From positions 3,782,001 to 3,846,000 of the forward strand of contig OX465599.1 of assembly GCA_950022295.1 (NCBI GenBank): DNA of 64,000 nt. Direction: 5' to 3'. How positions within the stretch are numbered: position 1 is the first letter of the stretch; every line of letters starts with the position of its first letter. Both the position numbers and the translations under genes were made by a program. The notes beneath the pieces are model-generated. The model was given only the letters and a program-made list of their open reading frames with translations, had not been told where the DNA came from and searched no databases. Below are positions 45,691 to 57,008 of the stretch, piece by piece. Origin of the DNA: Bromus sterilis (Eukaryota > Streptophyta > Magnoliopsida > Poales > Poaceae).

Positions 45691-46422
45691 AGAATGGTCT
45701 ATTTCCCTATTTGTCGGCTGTGTCCTAAAATTGTAAACGCTCTTATAAATGTTTACGAAGGGGGTACTATTTTATTCATGTTTCAAGGGAACACGCCTAA
45801 AACCAAAAAAAGGAATTTACGGTGTATTACCCATCCATAGAAATGTCCAGCGGTGGGTGTCTTGCTCCATGTTACAAGATCCAGAGGAGTTTCTCCATTC
45901 TTATTTGTCAGATCCAAGCATACTGTCTCGTTCATCAGCAGAGAAAAAAAGATGTCTGGAACCCCGAGTTTTACTGCCAAGTGCAGCGCAGTGTTGCCGT
46001 CATCATCTTGGGCATTCAAAATCCCTGGCAGCAACGGATCACGGCAAGCGTTCGGCGACGAAGTCGCCTCTTCCCATTTCGACAGCAACGTGAATGAACG
46101 TTCTTCCTTTTGAGTCAGGCAGGCCAGCGACTGCAGGACGCTCGGCAATCATGTCTTCGATGGTTGAATACAGACCTGATGCTGCAGCGACGTGTATGGG
46201 AAACGACCCCTCACGGTCTGGTTGATACAGCTGATTTGGGTCGGCACGCACCAAGGCTTTTATAGGGACACCAACCCATGGAAATGTGCGGCAGAAGGTC
46301 CAGTGATATCCACCTCCAAAGCCCGTAAGTGATGCAGCAATGTGGAGAGGCGTACTCCCATTTTTGTCTGCTTGCTTTGTAAGGTACTCCTTCCAGTTGA
46401 ACATCGTTTCTGTCATCGCTGC

Positions 46423-46637
46423 AAAATGGGTTCATTATATAAACTAAGCAGCAAGTGGACAAGGCAAAACAAAATTGAGCAACAATACAGATAAATGAGA
46501 AAATAGACCTCAAATGAGATTATGTCTCGGGATTTGTCGCCAGCAAAACATCGGGAAACTGAGTTTTACATACAAGTATCGGAAAGACCAACATAAAGAC
46601 TTGGCATTACTGTCGTGGGACAATTCTTTCAAACTTG
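46423..46637. other. Spacer upstream of the ankyrin relic
   Basis: The missing 5' ankyrin exons would be expected here but are not seen. Confidence 0.35.
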
Positions 46638-46828
46638 CAAGGATGTCCCAACAAGGGACTGGATGGTGGCACCGATTCTATCTCTGATACAGTGTAGTTG
46701 TACAAGGATGTCCCAACAAGGGACTGGATGGTGGCACCGATTCTATCTCTGATACAGTGTAGTTGTACAAGGATGTCCCAACAAGGGACTGGATGGCACC
46801 GATTCTATCTCTGATACAGTGTAGTTGT
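46638..46828. repeat. 65-bp tandem repeat, three copies
   Basis: Units begin at 46638, 46703 and 46768 (caaggatgtcccaacaaggg). The third lacks a ggt triplet; otherwise they look identical. Confidence 0.9.
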
Positions 46829-47984
46829 AGAGATCAGACATACTTGATACCAACTTAATATTGATATATTGTGTTAAGCAAAAAAGAATATAGTTCATGT
46901 ATCACGACATGGATCATAAATAATAAGCGAAAAAGAATATAGTTTTTTTGGAGATCCTATAGCCTGCAGAACATAAGGCAACAATGGTGGTAAACAACAA
47001 CACCGTAATGCAATGCAATGCAGTGCGGTGAGCAATGTCACAGCGACCGACATGCAGCAGCAAGGAAGGCGCACCTCAATCGAATGCAGGGACGATCAAA
47101 TCAACGGTGGGAGCGAAGGAGCAAGGAACCGTGGATCTGAAAGAAAGAAAGAGAAGGCGGAGGAGCATGGGCGTTACGGCGCACAGTCATTTCATCAAAC
47201 AGCTGGTGGACAAGAAGGGGAGGAAGAGGCCAACCGATTTACTCACATGAAAAGAAGCCGTTACGGCGCAGGCATTTCATCGAACAGTTGAGCTGCTGAC
47301 AGGAGAGGGGGAGCAGAGCGGAGCTCGGTCGGTCGCCGGAATCAATGCGGAAGTGGAAGGTCCTAGAGAACAGGAGAGCCGACGAGAGCAGCAGCACGGC
47401 GAGCCTGCCGAGGAAACCGAAATCAGTAGGCCGGTAGAAGAAGAGTCGAGGAGGAGAGTGGACGAGAGGCAGGCAGGCAGGCAGGCAGGGAGGAAGGAAG
47501 GAAGGTAGCCGGACCTCAGTCGCACCATGGATCGAAGAGCAGGAGCGGCGCCATCGCAGCAGGGCAGAGCTGAGCCGAGGGTTTCGCTCACCGGCGCCGA
47601 AGGGGGAGACGGCGAAGGAAGGAGAGGGCGGAGGCAAACTGGGACGCGTGGACACAAGGGTGGCCTCATGGACACACAAGCAGAGCGAACAATGAAGTTA
47701 TTCTTGTTTTATTTTCTTTCTGAAAGGTCACTGGGTTACCATTCAAAACCAAAGTGCACTGTTATTACAAATTTTAGTCAAGACTATTGTAGAAGAAGAC
47801 AAGCCAAGACATGGCTTGATCTCAAGAGGTTACATTCTTGAAACGGTGAATCCAGAAAGAAAAATCATCCAGGGAGAATGGCTATTATTATTTGAGTATC
47901 TGAGATGGAACCAGTGCACCCAAGGTATATTAGGTTTTGAAGTAGTTTAAAAGTAATTTTTGTGAGAAGGTAGTTATGTTGGAT
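46829..47984. other. Spacer with GC-rich low-complexity part, no gene supported
   Basis: 47010-47700 is GC- and purine-rich with overlapping open frames in several phases (for example minus 47679-47239), including the simple repeat caggcaggcaggcagg near 47471. None shows a domain. Confidence 0.4.
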
Positions 47985-48197
47985 GTTAAGGGTTAACCCT
48001 TTTAGATGGGTTAAAAAAAAGCCGCCTCTTCCCAGCTTAAAAGTAAGCCACCCTCTCAAACTATTGAAACTTCTAAATTAGCTATTTGATAACTAGTTTA
48101 ATTAGAAGCGCACATGAATAAGTGAGACGGCTTATGGAAAAAGCTGGGTAGAGGTGGCTTATCTTTCAAGTGACCAAAAAAACTGGCCCTAAGATTT
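47985..48197. mobile_element. MITE (hAT-like) with inverted repeats
   Basis: gccgcctcttcccagctt (48020-48037) is inversely repeated at about 48139-48160 (aagctgggtagaggtggctt). The outer right end, ttttttggccctaag-like when read inward (gggccagttttttt), resembles ends of Triticeae hAT MITEs. The left end is less well preserved. Confidence 0.5.
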
Positions 48198-49463
48198 ATA
48201 TACCTAGGCCACTAAACATTTTAGGTTTATAGACTTCTTTCCACGCAACTAGATAGCTTACTCAAGTACAAGTAGTTTCATTTATCCCGAAGAAGATTCT
48301 AGAGGCCTCATCTTTTATTTTTTTATTTTTTTTGGAAATTTCAAAGACAGACATGAAATAAACAACTAGAGAGTCGAGTACTGACGTTGTATAAGTGGAC
48401 CTATCACCCTTAGAGAGAAGTCTAGACATCCATCCTTGAACAAAATTTTGGTAGGGTTGTATAATGGGATTGAAAGGAGTTGAATTTAATTTAAAAGGAA
48501 AAAAATGATATGGGGCAAGAGGATATGCGGCAGGTCATGGTTAGTGCTATCGCGTTGGTAGTGGCAGAGTCCGTTTGCAGAGGAACAAATGATCTTTTGT
48601 GTAATTTACGGCTAATCCTTGTAGCTTCAGAAAAAGTGTGACGAGAATGTCTTTTAGGATAGCAACCGCGTTGGTAGAAACATGTGCAATGATGAGGGTA
48701 CCATCAACGTTTCCTCATAATATATCTTTGTTATATTTTTTTCTAAAGGGATAAATGTATGGTTTTTCTTTTGAATTAGCACGGAAAAAATTGTATGATT
48801 TTTCTCATAATATATCATTTTTGCTTTAGCAAAAAAAACCAAAAACTAAAGCAAAACATATTTGAGATAGAAGGAATTGAAGGTGGTGTCCTGGACACGG
48901 CGACCACCGGTCCTTGGAATCTCGTCGATGATTTTAACATTGCGATGTGTGCGCAAAACAACGAATAAAGATGTGATATAAGTGTAAAAGACACAACAAT
49001 ATCAAACTTTGCACGACTACAAGATACAACTATGACTTGGATAGGTTCTGGTCTTTAAGAAGCCATCGAGCTTTAAAGGACTCTTGGGGACTCGGGAGTT
49101 TATTCCCTCCAAAGTTTATTGGCTTCAAAACAGAGTACCAGATCGTCTGTCAAACTATGGTCGTACGGATTGTAGCACTTCCTGTTGGCTACATCAAGGA
49201 CCACCCTGTATTGCTGAGCTTTTTGTCAGCTGACTGTAATTCTTTACCTTTGGGATAAACTCCGTCTTATTCGCAAAAAAGGAAGAAGCCATCGAGCTGA
49301 ATAAACTTGATTGTAACCCAAATGTGGTGTAAGTAAAACAAATTTTAACCGAAAAAAAAAGGTTCCAAGAAAAAACCTCTCTATCACGCCTATCTATGAT
49401 TATTTTTTTCGAATCAAAAGCTGGCGGTAACGAAGCTTAGAAAAAGCGGAGAACGGGCCGCGA
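48198..49463. other. Promoter side of the coiled-coil gene and spacer
   Basis: AT-rich, no gene recognised. A short imperfect inverted repeat around taatatatc (48717 and 48809) may be another small MITE. Confidence 0.35.
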
Positions 49464-49663
49464 TGGGCCAGCGGCGCAGTGAGAGAGAGAGAAAACCTGG
49501 GCCCACGCAAGCAAACGCCTGGGTGGCCCCACCTAACGGTTACTTAGCAGGACGGCTTTCCCGTTCCTTCCGAAGGATTTCAAAATCCAAATCAAACCCC
49601 CTCCTCCTCCTCCCTCCCCCCCCCCCCTCGCCGGCGGCGATCCATCCCTCCGTCCGTCCATCC

Positions 49664-52600
49664 ATGGCGCCTGGAGACGGCAAGGAGTCCCCGCCGCCGC
49701 CACCTCGTCCCGCTCCCCCCGCCAGGCCCGCGCTCCCGGGCGGCGCGGAGGAGTACATGCGCGGCTCCATCGAGGCCTCCCTCGGCCTCCCCGTGCCCGA
49801 CCGCTCGCTCCGCCTCAAGCTCGCCGCCTGCGAGGACCTGCGCCGCCGCCTCCAGGACCACGTCTTCGCGCTCGAGGAGGACCTCCGCCACGCCGCCCGC
49901 CGCATCGACCTCCTCAAGGTCCGCCCCCTCCCCTCTTTCCCCGTCCACCGCTTACCACCTGTTCGCCGGAATGGCGCGCCTGACGGATCGAAATGCCCCC
50001 CGTTCCTCTGACGCAGAAGGAGTCGGCGATGAACGCGGAGGGGATCCGGCGCTGCGTGGAGGAGAAGGAGGCGATTGCGGCCGAGCGCGACCAGGTCGCC
50101 GCCCACGCCGCCAAGCTCGAGAAGGAGTGCGGCCTCTACGAGCGCGACCTCGAGCGCGCCATGGAGTCCTGCGACGAGCTCGCCAGGGAGAGCGACGACA
50201 TGCGCAGGCGCCTCAAGGACGCCCCCGACGTCAGTAACACCACACCTCTCTCCCTCGCTCCCTTCCCCTTTCCTCGCCCTCAGATTACCTGCATATCTTT
50301 CGTCAGCACAGTTACGAGCAGAAACACTAGTCTACAGTCGATCTTGCTCCCGATTTGATGCAGCGAAACCCCTGAAATCACACGCCTTACCTGCAATCTC
50401 ATTTAAAATGTCCATTTCCTGTCTGTTCTTGTCACCTGCAATCTACTAGTTTAAAATATCCATATGGTTACACTTACACTGGTTATGTTACATGGTTTGT
50501 TTTGTTCTGGCAACTGTATGGTTCCATCACCATCAGATGGTTTGGTAGTATTGGACTAGCATCTAGCTAAAAGAGAAAAAATTATAAAAGACTTCGATTC
50601 TTGTAAAATAAAATTGTCTGACAATCGCTCTCGATGTGTATACATAACATCCAATGCCAGCATTTTTTTGTAACAAGTTGCAGCAGGAGAAGGAAGAAAG
50701 TTGTACATTCCCTAGTCTCCCAAGCCTATTACTGTGCAGTGTAAACTACCTGCATTTTTTTCTTCTGACATCCAGAAGAACTGGTAAACATTGACATCCT
50801 AGGACAGCAGGACATTGGTCTCGCAGTTCTATAGGCATATGTGCGTCGGTATCTGATCAACAATTCATTAAATAGTATGTTTGCAATCTTTCTACAGAAT
50901 CCAGCATATGGTGGAACAAATGTACTACCAGTTCACAGTTGATCTTGCTCCCGATTTGATGGAACGAACCCCTGAAATCACACACCCAGCCTGCAACCTA
51001 ATTTAAAATACCCATTTCTTGTCTGCTCTCGTAACCTGCAATCTGGTTTAGAATATACATATAGTTACACTGGTTATGTTACATGGTTTGTTTTTGTTCT
51101 GGCAACTGTATGGTTCCATCACCATCAGATGGTTTGGTTTGTTTTTGTTCTGGCAACTGTATGGTTCCATCACCATCAGATGGTTTGGTATTGGACCAGC
51201 ATCTAGCTAATAGAGAAAAATAAAGAATGACCTCCATGTTTATACGTAACATCTAGTGCCAGCATTTTTGGTAGTAAGTTGCAGCAGGAGAAGAAAAAAC
51301 TTGTACATTCCCTGGGTCCTAGGCCTACTACTGTGCAGTGTAGACTATCTGCATTTTAGTTCTTCTGACATCCAAAATAACTGGTAGATATTGGCATACA
51401 ACAATTCATTCAATAATACGTTTGCAATCTTTCTACATAATCCAGTGTATGCTGGAACAAATGTACTCGTCTACAGTTGATCTTGCTCCTGATTTGATGC
51501 AACGAAACCCCTGAAATCACACACCCTGCCTACAATCTACTCCCTCTGATCCTAAAAAAGTGCGCAAGTTACACTATAAGTTATAACTATCCTAGTTGTT
51601 TTTCCAAGACACTTTTTTAGGATCGGAGGGAGTAGTTTAAAATATCCATATAGTTTTGACTGGTTCTGTTGCATGGTTTGTGTTTGGTCTGCAAACTGTA
51701 GGGCTCCATCACCATCAGATGATTTGGTCTTGGACCAACATCTAGCCAATAGAGAAAACAACTTCGATTCCCATAAACTAAAATTGCCTGGCAATCGCTC
51801 TTGATGTGTAACTTTGGTACTAAGTTGCAGCAGGAGAAGAAAGAAAGTTGTACATTCCCTAGTCTCCTAAGCCTATATTACCAAAACAACTGCTAAACGA
51901 AGTGTATTATTGACACAGATCTTGATACGGATAAAATAACACTCTTCATGGGTGCTACTGCTAGGAGCAGCAGGACATTATCGATCCCGAGGTCTCACAG
52001 TTCTATAGGCATATGTAGGTCTCGTCAGTATAAGATCAAGAATTCATTGATAATTCTGTTTGCAAGATGTATGTTAGTGTGGTGGTTGTTTTCAATTTAC
52101 TAATGCAGTGGTCGTCAACCTATTTATGTGGGGCTGTTTAATCTGACCCTACAATATTCATCTTACTCATGCGCAGGTTACTGCACTAAACAATGAAGTG
52201 CAAGCCCTGCAGAGAGACAAGGAGATACTGAAGACCAATCTGAACAAAGCAGAGGAGGAGGTAAGACGCTGAGCTGCTCTTGTCCGTACATCAGCCATGT
52301 TTTGCACCTGCAACCTATCGACCTCTTAGTTAATATATCGGTTCGTGTGACACTCACGTGGCTCTGACGGTTACAAGTTTCTTGCGTGTTTCTCTCAAGG
52401 TCAAACTGCTATTCGAGGAGAACAGAGCTCTCGACGAAGCGAACAAGAGGCTGCTGTGCTTACTGGAGAAAGACAAACACCGATCCGAAAGAAAGCACTC
52501 TGCCAGTAATTCCACCAAGGTAAAACGCTAAGCATACAGCTCAGGTGTTACTAATTTAATATAATATGCACACAAGTAGTAGAACTATCAGTCTAAACCA

Positions 52601-52803
52601 TGAATTACCCTACTGTCGATCTGGCTACATTGACTAAATTAACAATGTCATTCTTTGTGTTGCAGCAGAAGCGCAAATCGTCGAGCCTGAAGGACACGAG
52701 CCCGGTCGGCCTGGCCATCGATTTCAACAGCGCAGACGCGTCGAGGCTGCCGCTGTCGCCCTTGGAGCCAAACTCCCCGGACTGCAGGGTCCACAAGAAG
52801 TGA
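49664..52803 (+). CDS. Plant coiled-coil protein, 5 exons, 269 residues
   Basis: Exons 49664-49918, 50017-50229, 52177-52260, 52400-52519 and 52666-52803; all introns are gt-ag and phase 0. The N-terminus is Pro-rich (about residues 8-30). A long heptad-like helix follows (about 45-225), rich in Glu/Arg/Leu with EEKEAIAAERDQVAAHAAKL, LNNEVQALQRDKEIL and LFEENRALDEANKRLL. The C-terminus is basic then Ser/Pro-rich (KQKRKSS, then RLPLSPLEPNSPD). I recall similar uncharacterised plant proteins described only as coiled-coil or GRIP-like, and no function can be assigned. An in-frame ATG at 49463 upstream is not preferred. The last acceptor is tgcagcag, which allows a one-codon (Gln) splice choice. 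Confidence 0.85.
50335..52100. repeat. Triplicated segment in intron 2 of the coiled-coil gene
   Basis: Blocks starting with gatcttgctcccgatttgat at about 50338, 50941 and 51479 each run through ccatcaccatcagatg and agttgcagcaggagaag to ttcattaa/caat. Unit lengths are about 603, 537 and 620 bases. Unit two has an extra internal 54-bp duplication (51087-51195), and unit three holds the Stowaway. Confidence 0.85.
51540..51632. mobile_element. Stowaway MITE, 93 bp
   Basis: Ends ctccctctgatcctaaaaaa (51540-51559) and its complement (ttttttaggatcggagggag, 51613-51632) are flanked by TA on both sides (51538-51539, 51633-51634). There is no coding capacity. It lies in intron 2. Confidence 0.92.
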
Positions 52804-53989
52804 AGCCGGCCGTCCTGAAAATCTCTTCTGGACGGCATGAACTCTGATCTCTGAACATCCTTAGGCGTCATCGAGGGTTGCTTATCTCATCTGACTAACA
52901 TGCTGGGTTCTTGTCGGTAGAACCTAAATTATGTAGCCTGGATTATCTTTTTGCTTCTTCCTCTTGGTAGCTGTCTCTCTGTCATGATCCTTTCATGAGC
53001 AAAACTTAGAAGCATGTAAGAGACTGTTTGGTAGCTCTAGCTAATCTGATCCTAACCGTGGTCAGCTTGTCATGTCTCTTTTGAAGCGAGATCAAATTCA
53101 GGTGGGGATTCTCCCCCCCGGTGACAGTTTCAAAAAAAAATTGGTTGTCGATACCACGGTTTTTTCTACAGGAAGGGCAAACTTGTGCCAGGAAGGTGTG
53201 TTGTCCCCGGTTCGACGTCTCAAAAATGTTGTGCCAGACCTGTAATGTAATATCAGCTGACGTATCTGGTTATAGCTGCTATCTTGTATCCATGGCAGGA
53301 TGGAGAAGTTGGAATATGGGTATGAGTTTGGTGCTTAATGATGATCTTTTCTGTCTAGTTCCCTGATGTTTGAATTCTAATGGAGCTGCCTGCCTTATTT
53401 TCGTTTTGAACCTTGGCTAGTATGCCATGAAAACAGTCCGTAGTTTGCATCAGACTGTCAGGGACAGTTTCTCATAGTATTTATTCATCAGATTTTCTTC
53501 CTTTGACATGTAAGATTTTGAGGCATCCAAGTGACTTGCCACGGGAATTAGTTTCTATATGATGCCATTTGCAATGAAACCGCAAAACGGATGGTGTGTC
53601 AGCAACAAAGACTTTTAGAGGCTTAGTATTGGTAATTCAGAAAACATATCTCTGAATGAGCTTTTGAAAAAGAGCATTAACAAAGCCTTTCAGTTTCAAA
53701 CAAATTGAGGTAGGGTAGAGTTAAGACTCATAAGATATCGAAATAGAAGGTTTCGCATCAACATCGTTCTTTTGGTTTCATCTCCGTAAGAGTGGCTAAG
53801 TTTTTATGTCGGCTCTTACCTTTTTTTTTGAGGCATTGACCGTAGAACAATTGTTTTACGGTATATTTTCTATTTATCCAAAAAGAGTACAATGATATGG
53901 TACAATGGGTGGTGGTAGACCAAAGTCTAATTAGCCAATTCCAATTTTGTGGAACATCATGAAATTGTGAAAACTAGGTTAGCTGCCTC
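52804..53989. other. 3' UTR of the coiled-coil gene and spacer
   Basis: The 3' UTR probably ends within the first few hundred bases. The rest is AT-rich with no gene recognised. Confidence 0.4.
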
Positions 53990-55160
53990 AAAAAAATCAG
54001 TCGAGATTGACTACAATCCAGTCCAAGAGTTCTTGTCCGAATTTATCCTTTATTCTGTGTTGAAGTATGGAGAGATCATGGTCCAAATTCCTCCTCCATC
54101 CTTGAACTATTGCTCGTTCACTGTTGAAGATCAAACCATTTCTTTGGTTCCAAATGTGCCAGGATCCTAAAATGATGACTTCTAGGCCAAAGTGCTTTGG
54201 AACATGCTCTAGTGCCAGCCATGTTTCCTCTAGAATGGATGTGCCTCTTTGTTTGAAGGGGATCAGAGTGATCCAGCATTTGAAGGCAAAATTGCAATCC
54301 CAGAACAGATGAAGGGAGGTTTCTGAGTTATTCAATGAGCAGCATGCACAGTCATAGTTGGGGAGGTGAAAGTTCTTTCTCTGGAGTAATGCTCTAGTAT
54401 TTATCCTGTTATTAATTAATAACAGAAGAAAATCTTGTGCTTCAGCCTAGCTGCACACTTCCAGAGTTTTTTGGTTAATCCATATGCAGTGTCATCCACC
54501 CTGAGCTTCTTATAAACTGTGATTGGGGAGAATTTCAGGTTTCCATGACTTAGCCATACATCCTTGTTGTTTGTGTTATTCTGCAGCAGAGCTGAGGTTT
54601 GCTGTAGTTGGTTCCATGCTTCCATAGACAAGGGAGTATGAAACAACTCATCCCAGTTTGAGGCCTGTCTGGCTTTTTGAACATAGATGCTTCTGTCCTT
54701 GGCAAAGGAAAGGAGCTCAGGGAATTTTTCAGAGAGGCACTTGTCTGTCCATTTGTCATACCAGAGAGATACAGTGTTACCTTTCCCAATCTGAATTGTG
54801 GCATACATCTTGTATGTTGGGATGATAGGGATATGATATTTCCACCAGAAAGAACCAGTGGCTTGGCTCATGGGTGGATTTTCACTGTAAGATGTTTCTG
54901 ATAACAATAGGACCCATGGGATTTGTGAATATTTTTAGTAAGGAGAGCTTTGTTGTGGGTTGCAATATCAATGATACCAAGTCCTCCCTTTTCTTTGGGT
55001 TTGCAAACTTTGTGCCAAGCAATGAGTGGAGAGCCACCCTGATTAGCTCCATATTTTCTCCAAAAGAAGGTTCTGAGGTATTTGTTGATTTGATTGATTA
55101 CCCCAGCTGGCAGCATGAGTGTGCACATATAGAATGTGGGGAGTGCTGAGAAGATGTGTT
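53990..55160 (-). mobile_element. LINE fragment (end of reverse transcriptase and zf-RVT)
   Basis: On the minus strand the pieces run KHIFSALPTFYMCTLMLPAG, then WHKVCKPKEKGGLGIIDI (end of the reverse transcriptase domain, 55160-54900). WYDKWTD and the linker follow (54907-54416), then INTRALLQRKNFHLP and SLHLFWDCNFAFKCW (zf-RVT, about 54420-54270) and NQRNGLIFN. Stops and frame changes (for example at 54416 and about 54900) disable it. It is cut at 55156-55162 by the Copia sequence, so the upstream reverse transcriptase and endonuclease are absent. Confidence 0.85.
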
Positions 55161-57008
55161 TTGTGGCTAAGTGCATCAAGTTTCTTGAGAAGGAATTTGT
55201 TGCGAAAAGTTAAGTGGGAGGACAGTAGAACTTCGATTCGGTTGTTGAACCTAAGCTTTATGTGCTAAGTGGCGCAGCGCCGGAAAGTGTCCCGGAAGCG
55301 GCCGCAATGCTCTTGGCTCCCGTGTCCCAAAGGTTGTGGTCACGACGATCTAAGTTCCTATTGAACTGCGTAGTTCGGATAATCGATCAAATAGTAAGAT
55401 TTGTGATTGAATCATTGTTATTTGATAATAATGGACCGACTACATGCAAAGAAGCAATGATGGGCCCTGACTCCGTCAAAATGGCTAGAAGCTATAAAAT
55501 CCGTGATAGTTCCATACACGAGAAACCAAGTTTCTGAACTTGGAAGACCCTCTAGATACCGTGTTTGGATCTATAAAGAAACAGACGTGGATGTTCTCAC
55601 ATCTATGAAATATTCGACATATCGTTAAAATGGTTTACGATTATGTTCAAAGAGTTGGCTATGACAAGATTTGATCTTTCATAACGATATTTAGTCTGGA
55701 CGGATTATTGTAGCAACCACTACATATGCTAGTTTTTGTATATGGTAGTTGAACAAACGGAACGACGTTCTTCTAATAGAATGGTTACCTAGGACGTGTA
55801 CAGGACACGGTCCAAAGGGTTCTGTTAATTCAAAGGATGCTAAAATAGCATGCAAATTTCAATGGTTGAAATAAGCATTCGCGGAGTTGGAATCTTCATC
55901 ATGATGAAATTGTTAAAACGTTTAGTTTCATCAGAGACGGTGAAGATGCTTGCTTTTGCAAGAAATTAAGTGGGAGCGCTGAGACATATTTCTAATACAT
56001 TATGTAGAAGACATATTGTTGTTTGGAAATGATGTATATTTTATTGACACGGGTGAAGTTTCATTGAAAATTTGATTTTAATGGAAGATTTGGGCAAAAC
56101 CAGTATATTGGGCTAATATGGTCTATATAGACAGATTGAGGTGCTAATATGGTTGGGCCGAAGTACATATATGAAATATTGAATAAGTTCAATATGGAAA
56201 CGACGAGAAAGGTTCTTGCCGCATGAAAAAGGTTGAAGCGAGATTCAAGTGTTTTGACACTTGGTGAGTAAAATCACATGAATGACTTGATGAATCATGT
56301 ACACCATGATATGTACAATTCCAGAATGTCCTATGCTCTAAATGTTATGAGCATATACCAGAATGATTCATAAGATGATCATTGGACAATGGTAAAGATA
56401 TCCTTACGTGCTTTGGAAGGACTAAGAATATATATTATGTATGTTGGACAATAGTTCATTGTAAAGTGTTACATTGATACTAGTTTTGTCGCAAGATACA
56501 ATCTAAATTTATCTCAATTTTGGCGGTATCTTAAGGTGGCAAAATGTAATGGAAGAAAGTTCCATGATAGATTTGGAATAGTTCCAAATGGATTTGGATG
56601 AGTTCCAAAGTTAAGACATTATAACGAATACTACAACGAAAGGCTAAGTATATGACTGCTCTAGCAGCAGCAAAGGAGGGCATTTGTGTCAAGAAGTTTG
56701 TTTGACAAACTAGGTGTAGTTCCAAGCGAGCTAATACTATGAAGATCTATTGTACGACAATAGATTCAACATGTTTTGAGCTCAAGGGACTAAGGTCTCA
56801 CCGGAGGACCAAATTTATGCAATGCCATCTCATTGGTGAATGAGTGATGCGTAGAGACGCAAAGAAATGCAAATACACACGGACCTGAAGTGTCAGATCT
56901 GGAGATTAGGTTTACCACTAGCAATACGTATGGATAACAACTGAATGCCATAGGTGTTGGATGCGCAAGTACCAAACTAGATTATTGACTCTAGTGCAAG
57001 TGGGAGAC
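55156..57008 (+). mobile_element. Copia internal region, 3' part (upstream partial copy)
   Basis: It matches 61985-63837 without any indel I can find and with about seven substitutions. It includes a degenerate pol remnant (FVAKCIKFLEKEF). Coding is destroyed throughout by stops and frameshifts. It ends with the polypurine tract aagtgggaga (56998-57007) directly before the LTR. Confidence 0.85.

Larger units (their letters stand above)
40284..45764. mobile_element. Complete Mariner-like element, 5481 bp, with captured host gene pieces
   Basis: Terminal inverted repeats ctccctccttaaacatttat (40284-40303, continuing to 40313) and its complement at 45735-45764 match at 27 of 30 positions. This end sequence is typical of Triticeae Stowaway/Mariner elements. 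Both ends are flanked by TA (40282-40283, 45765-45766), the Mariner target duplication. It lies in the intron of the ankyrin gene. Contents in order: a GC-rich left part with an SDA1 fragment (40596-40903), a PEP carboxylase fragment (41371-41692), an unidentified GC-rich piece (41815-42010), a direct repeat, the transposase relic on minus (44558-43042), and a GC-rich right part of short repeats (45150-45680). Confidence 0.9.
39492..46422 (-). pseudogene. Ankyrin-repeat/PGG-type membrane protein gene, frameshifted, split by a Mariner element
   Basis: Exon 46422-45831 (acceptor tttgcag just upstream) encodes ankyrin repeats: KNGSTPLHIAASL, GSFPIHVAAASG, GRTFIHVAVE, DGNTALHLAVKLG and NGETPLDL. 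Exon 40188-39492 (acceptor ttttgcag) encodes the PGG-type membrane end with several hydrophobic stretches (IIVPALIFAATYLTVFTMA, ATYVLAAFVTADAIAFL). The donor is at 45830-45825 (gtaata), the junction is phase 0, and the intron of 5642 bases is filled by a 5481-bp Mariner, leaving an original intron of about 160 bases. Relatives are plasma-membrane proteins in defence and salicylate signalling. Frameshifts at about 46060 (one extra base by family comparison) and about 39800 break the frame. Earlier ankyrin exons upstream of 46422 were not found. A pseudogene is most likely; assembly errors at the frameshifts are the alternative. Confidence 0.75.

Noticed and set aside
47239..47690. Overlapping frames near 47.2-47.7 kb as a gene or the missing ankyrin exon
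   Set aside because: Low-complexity Ser/Pro/Leu text with no ankyrin repeat and no splice sites of matching phase.
49463..49663. In-frame upstream start for the coiled-coil gene
   Set aside because: The added residues are encoded by leader-like sequence (C-rich tracts and a ccatc repeat) and the ATG at 49664 has a good context.
53121..53366. 81-codon frame downstream of the coiled-coil gene
   Set aside because: No similarity recognised and no splice or promoter evidence; probably chance in 3' flanking DNA.
56531..56975. Minus frames in the Copia internal region repeated at 63360-63804
   Set aside because: Antisense shadows within the duplicated retrotransposon.
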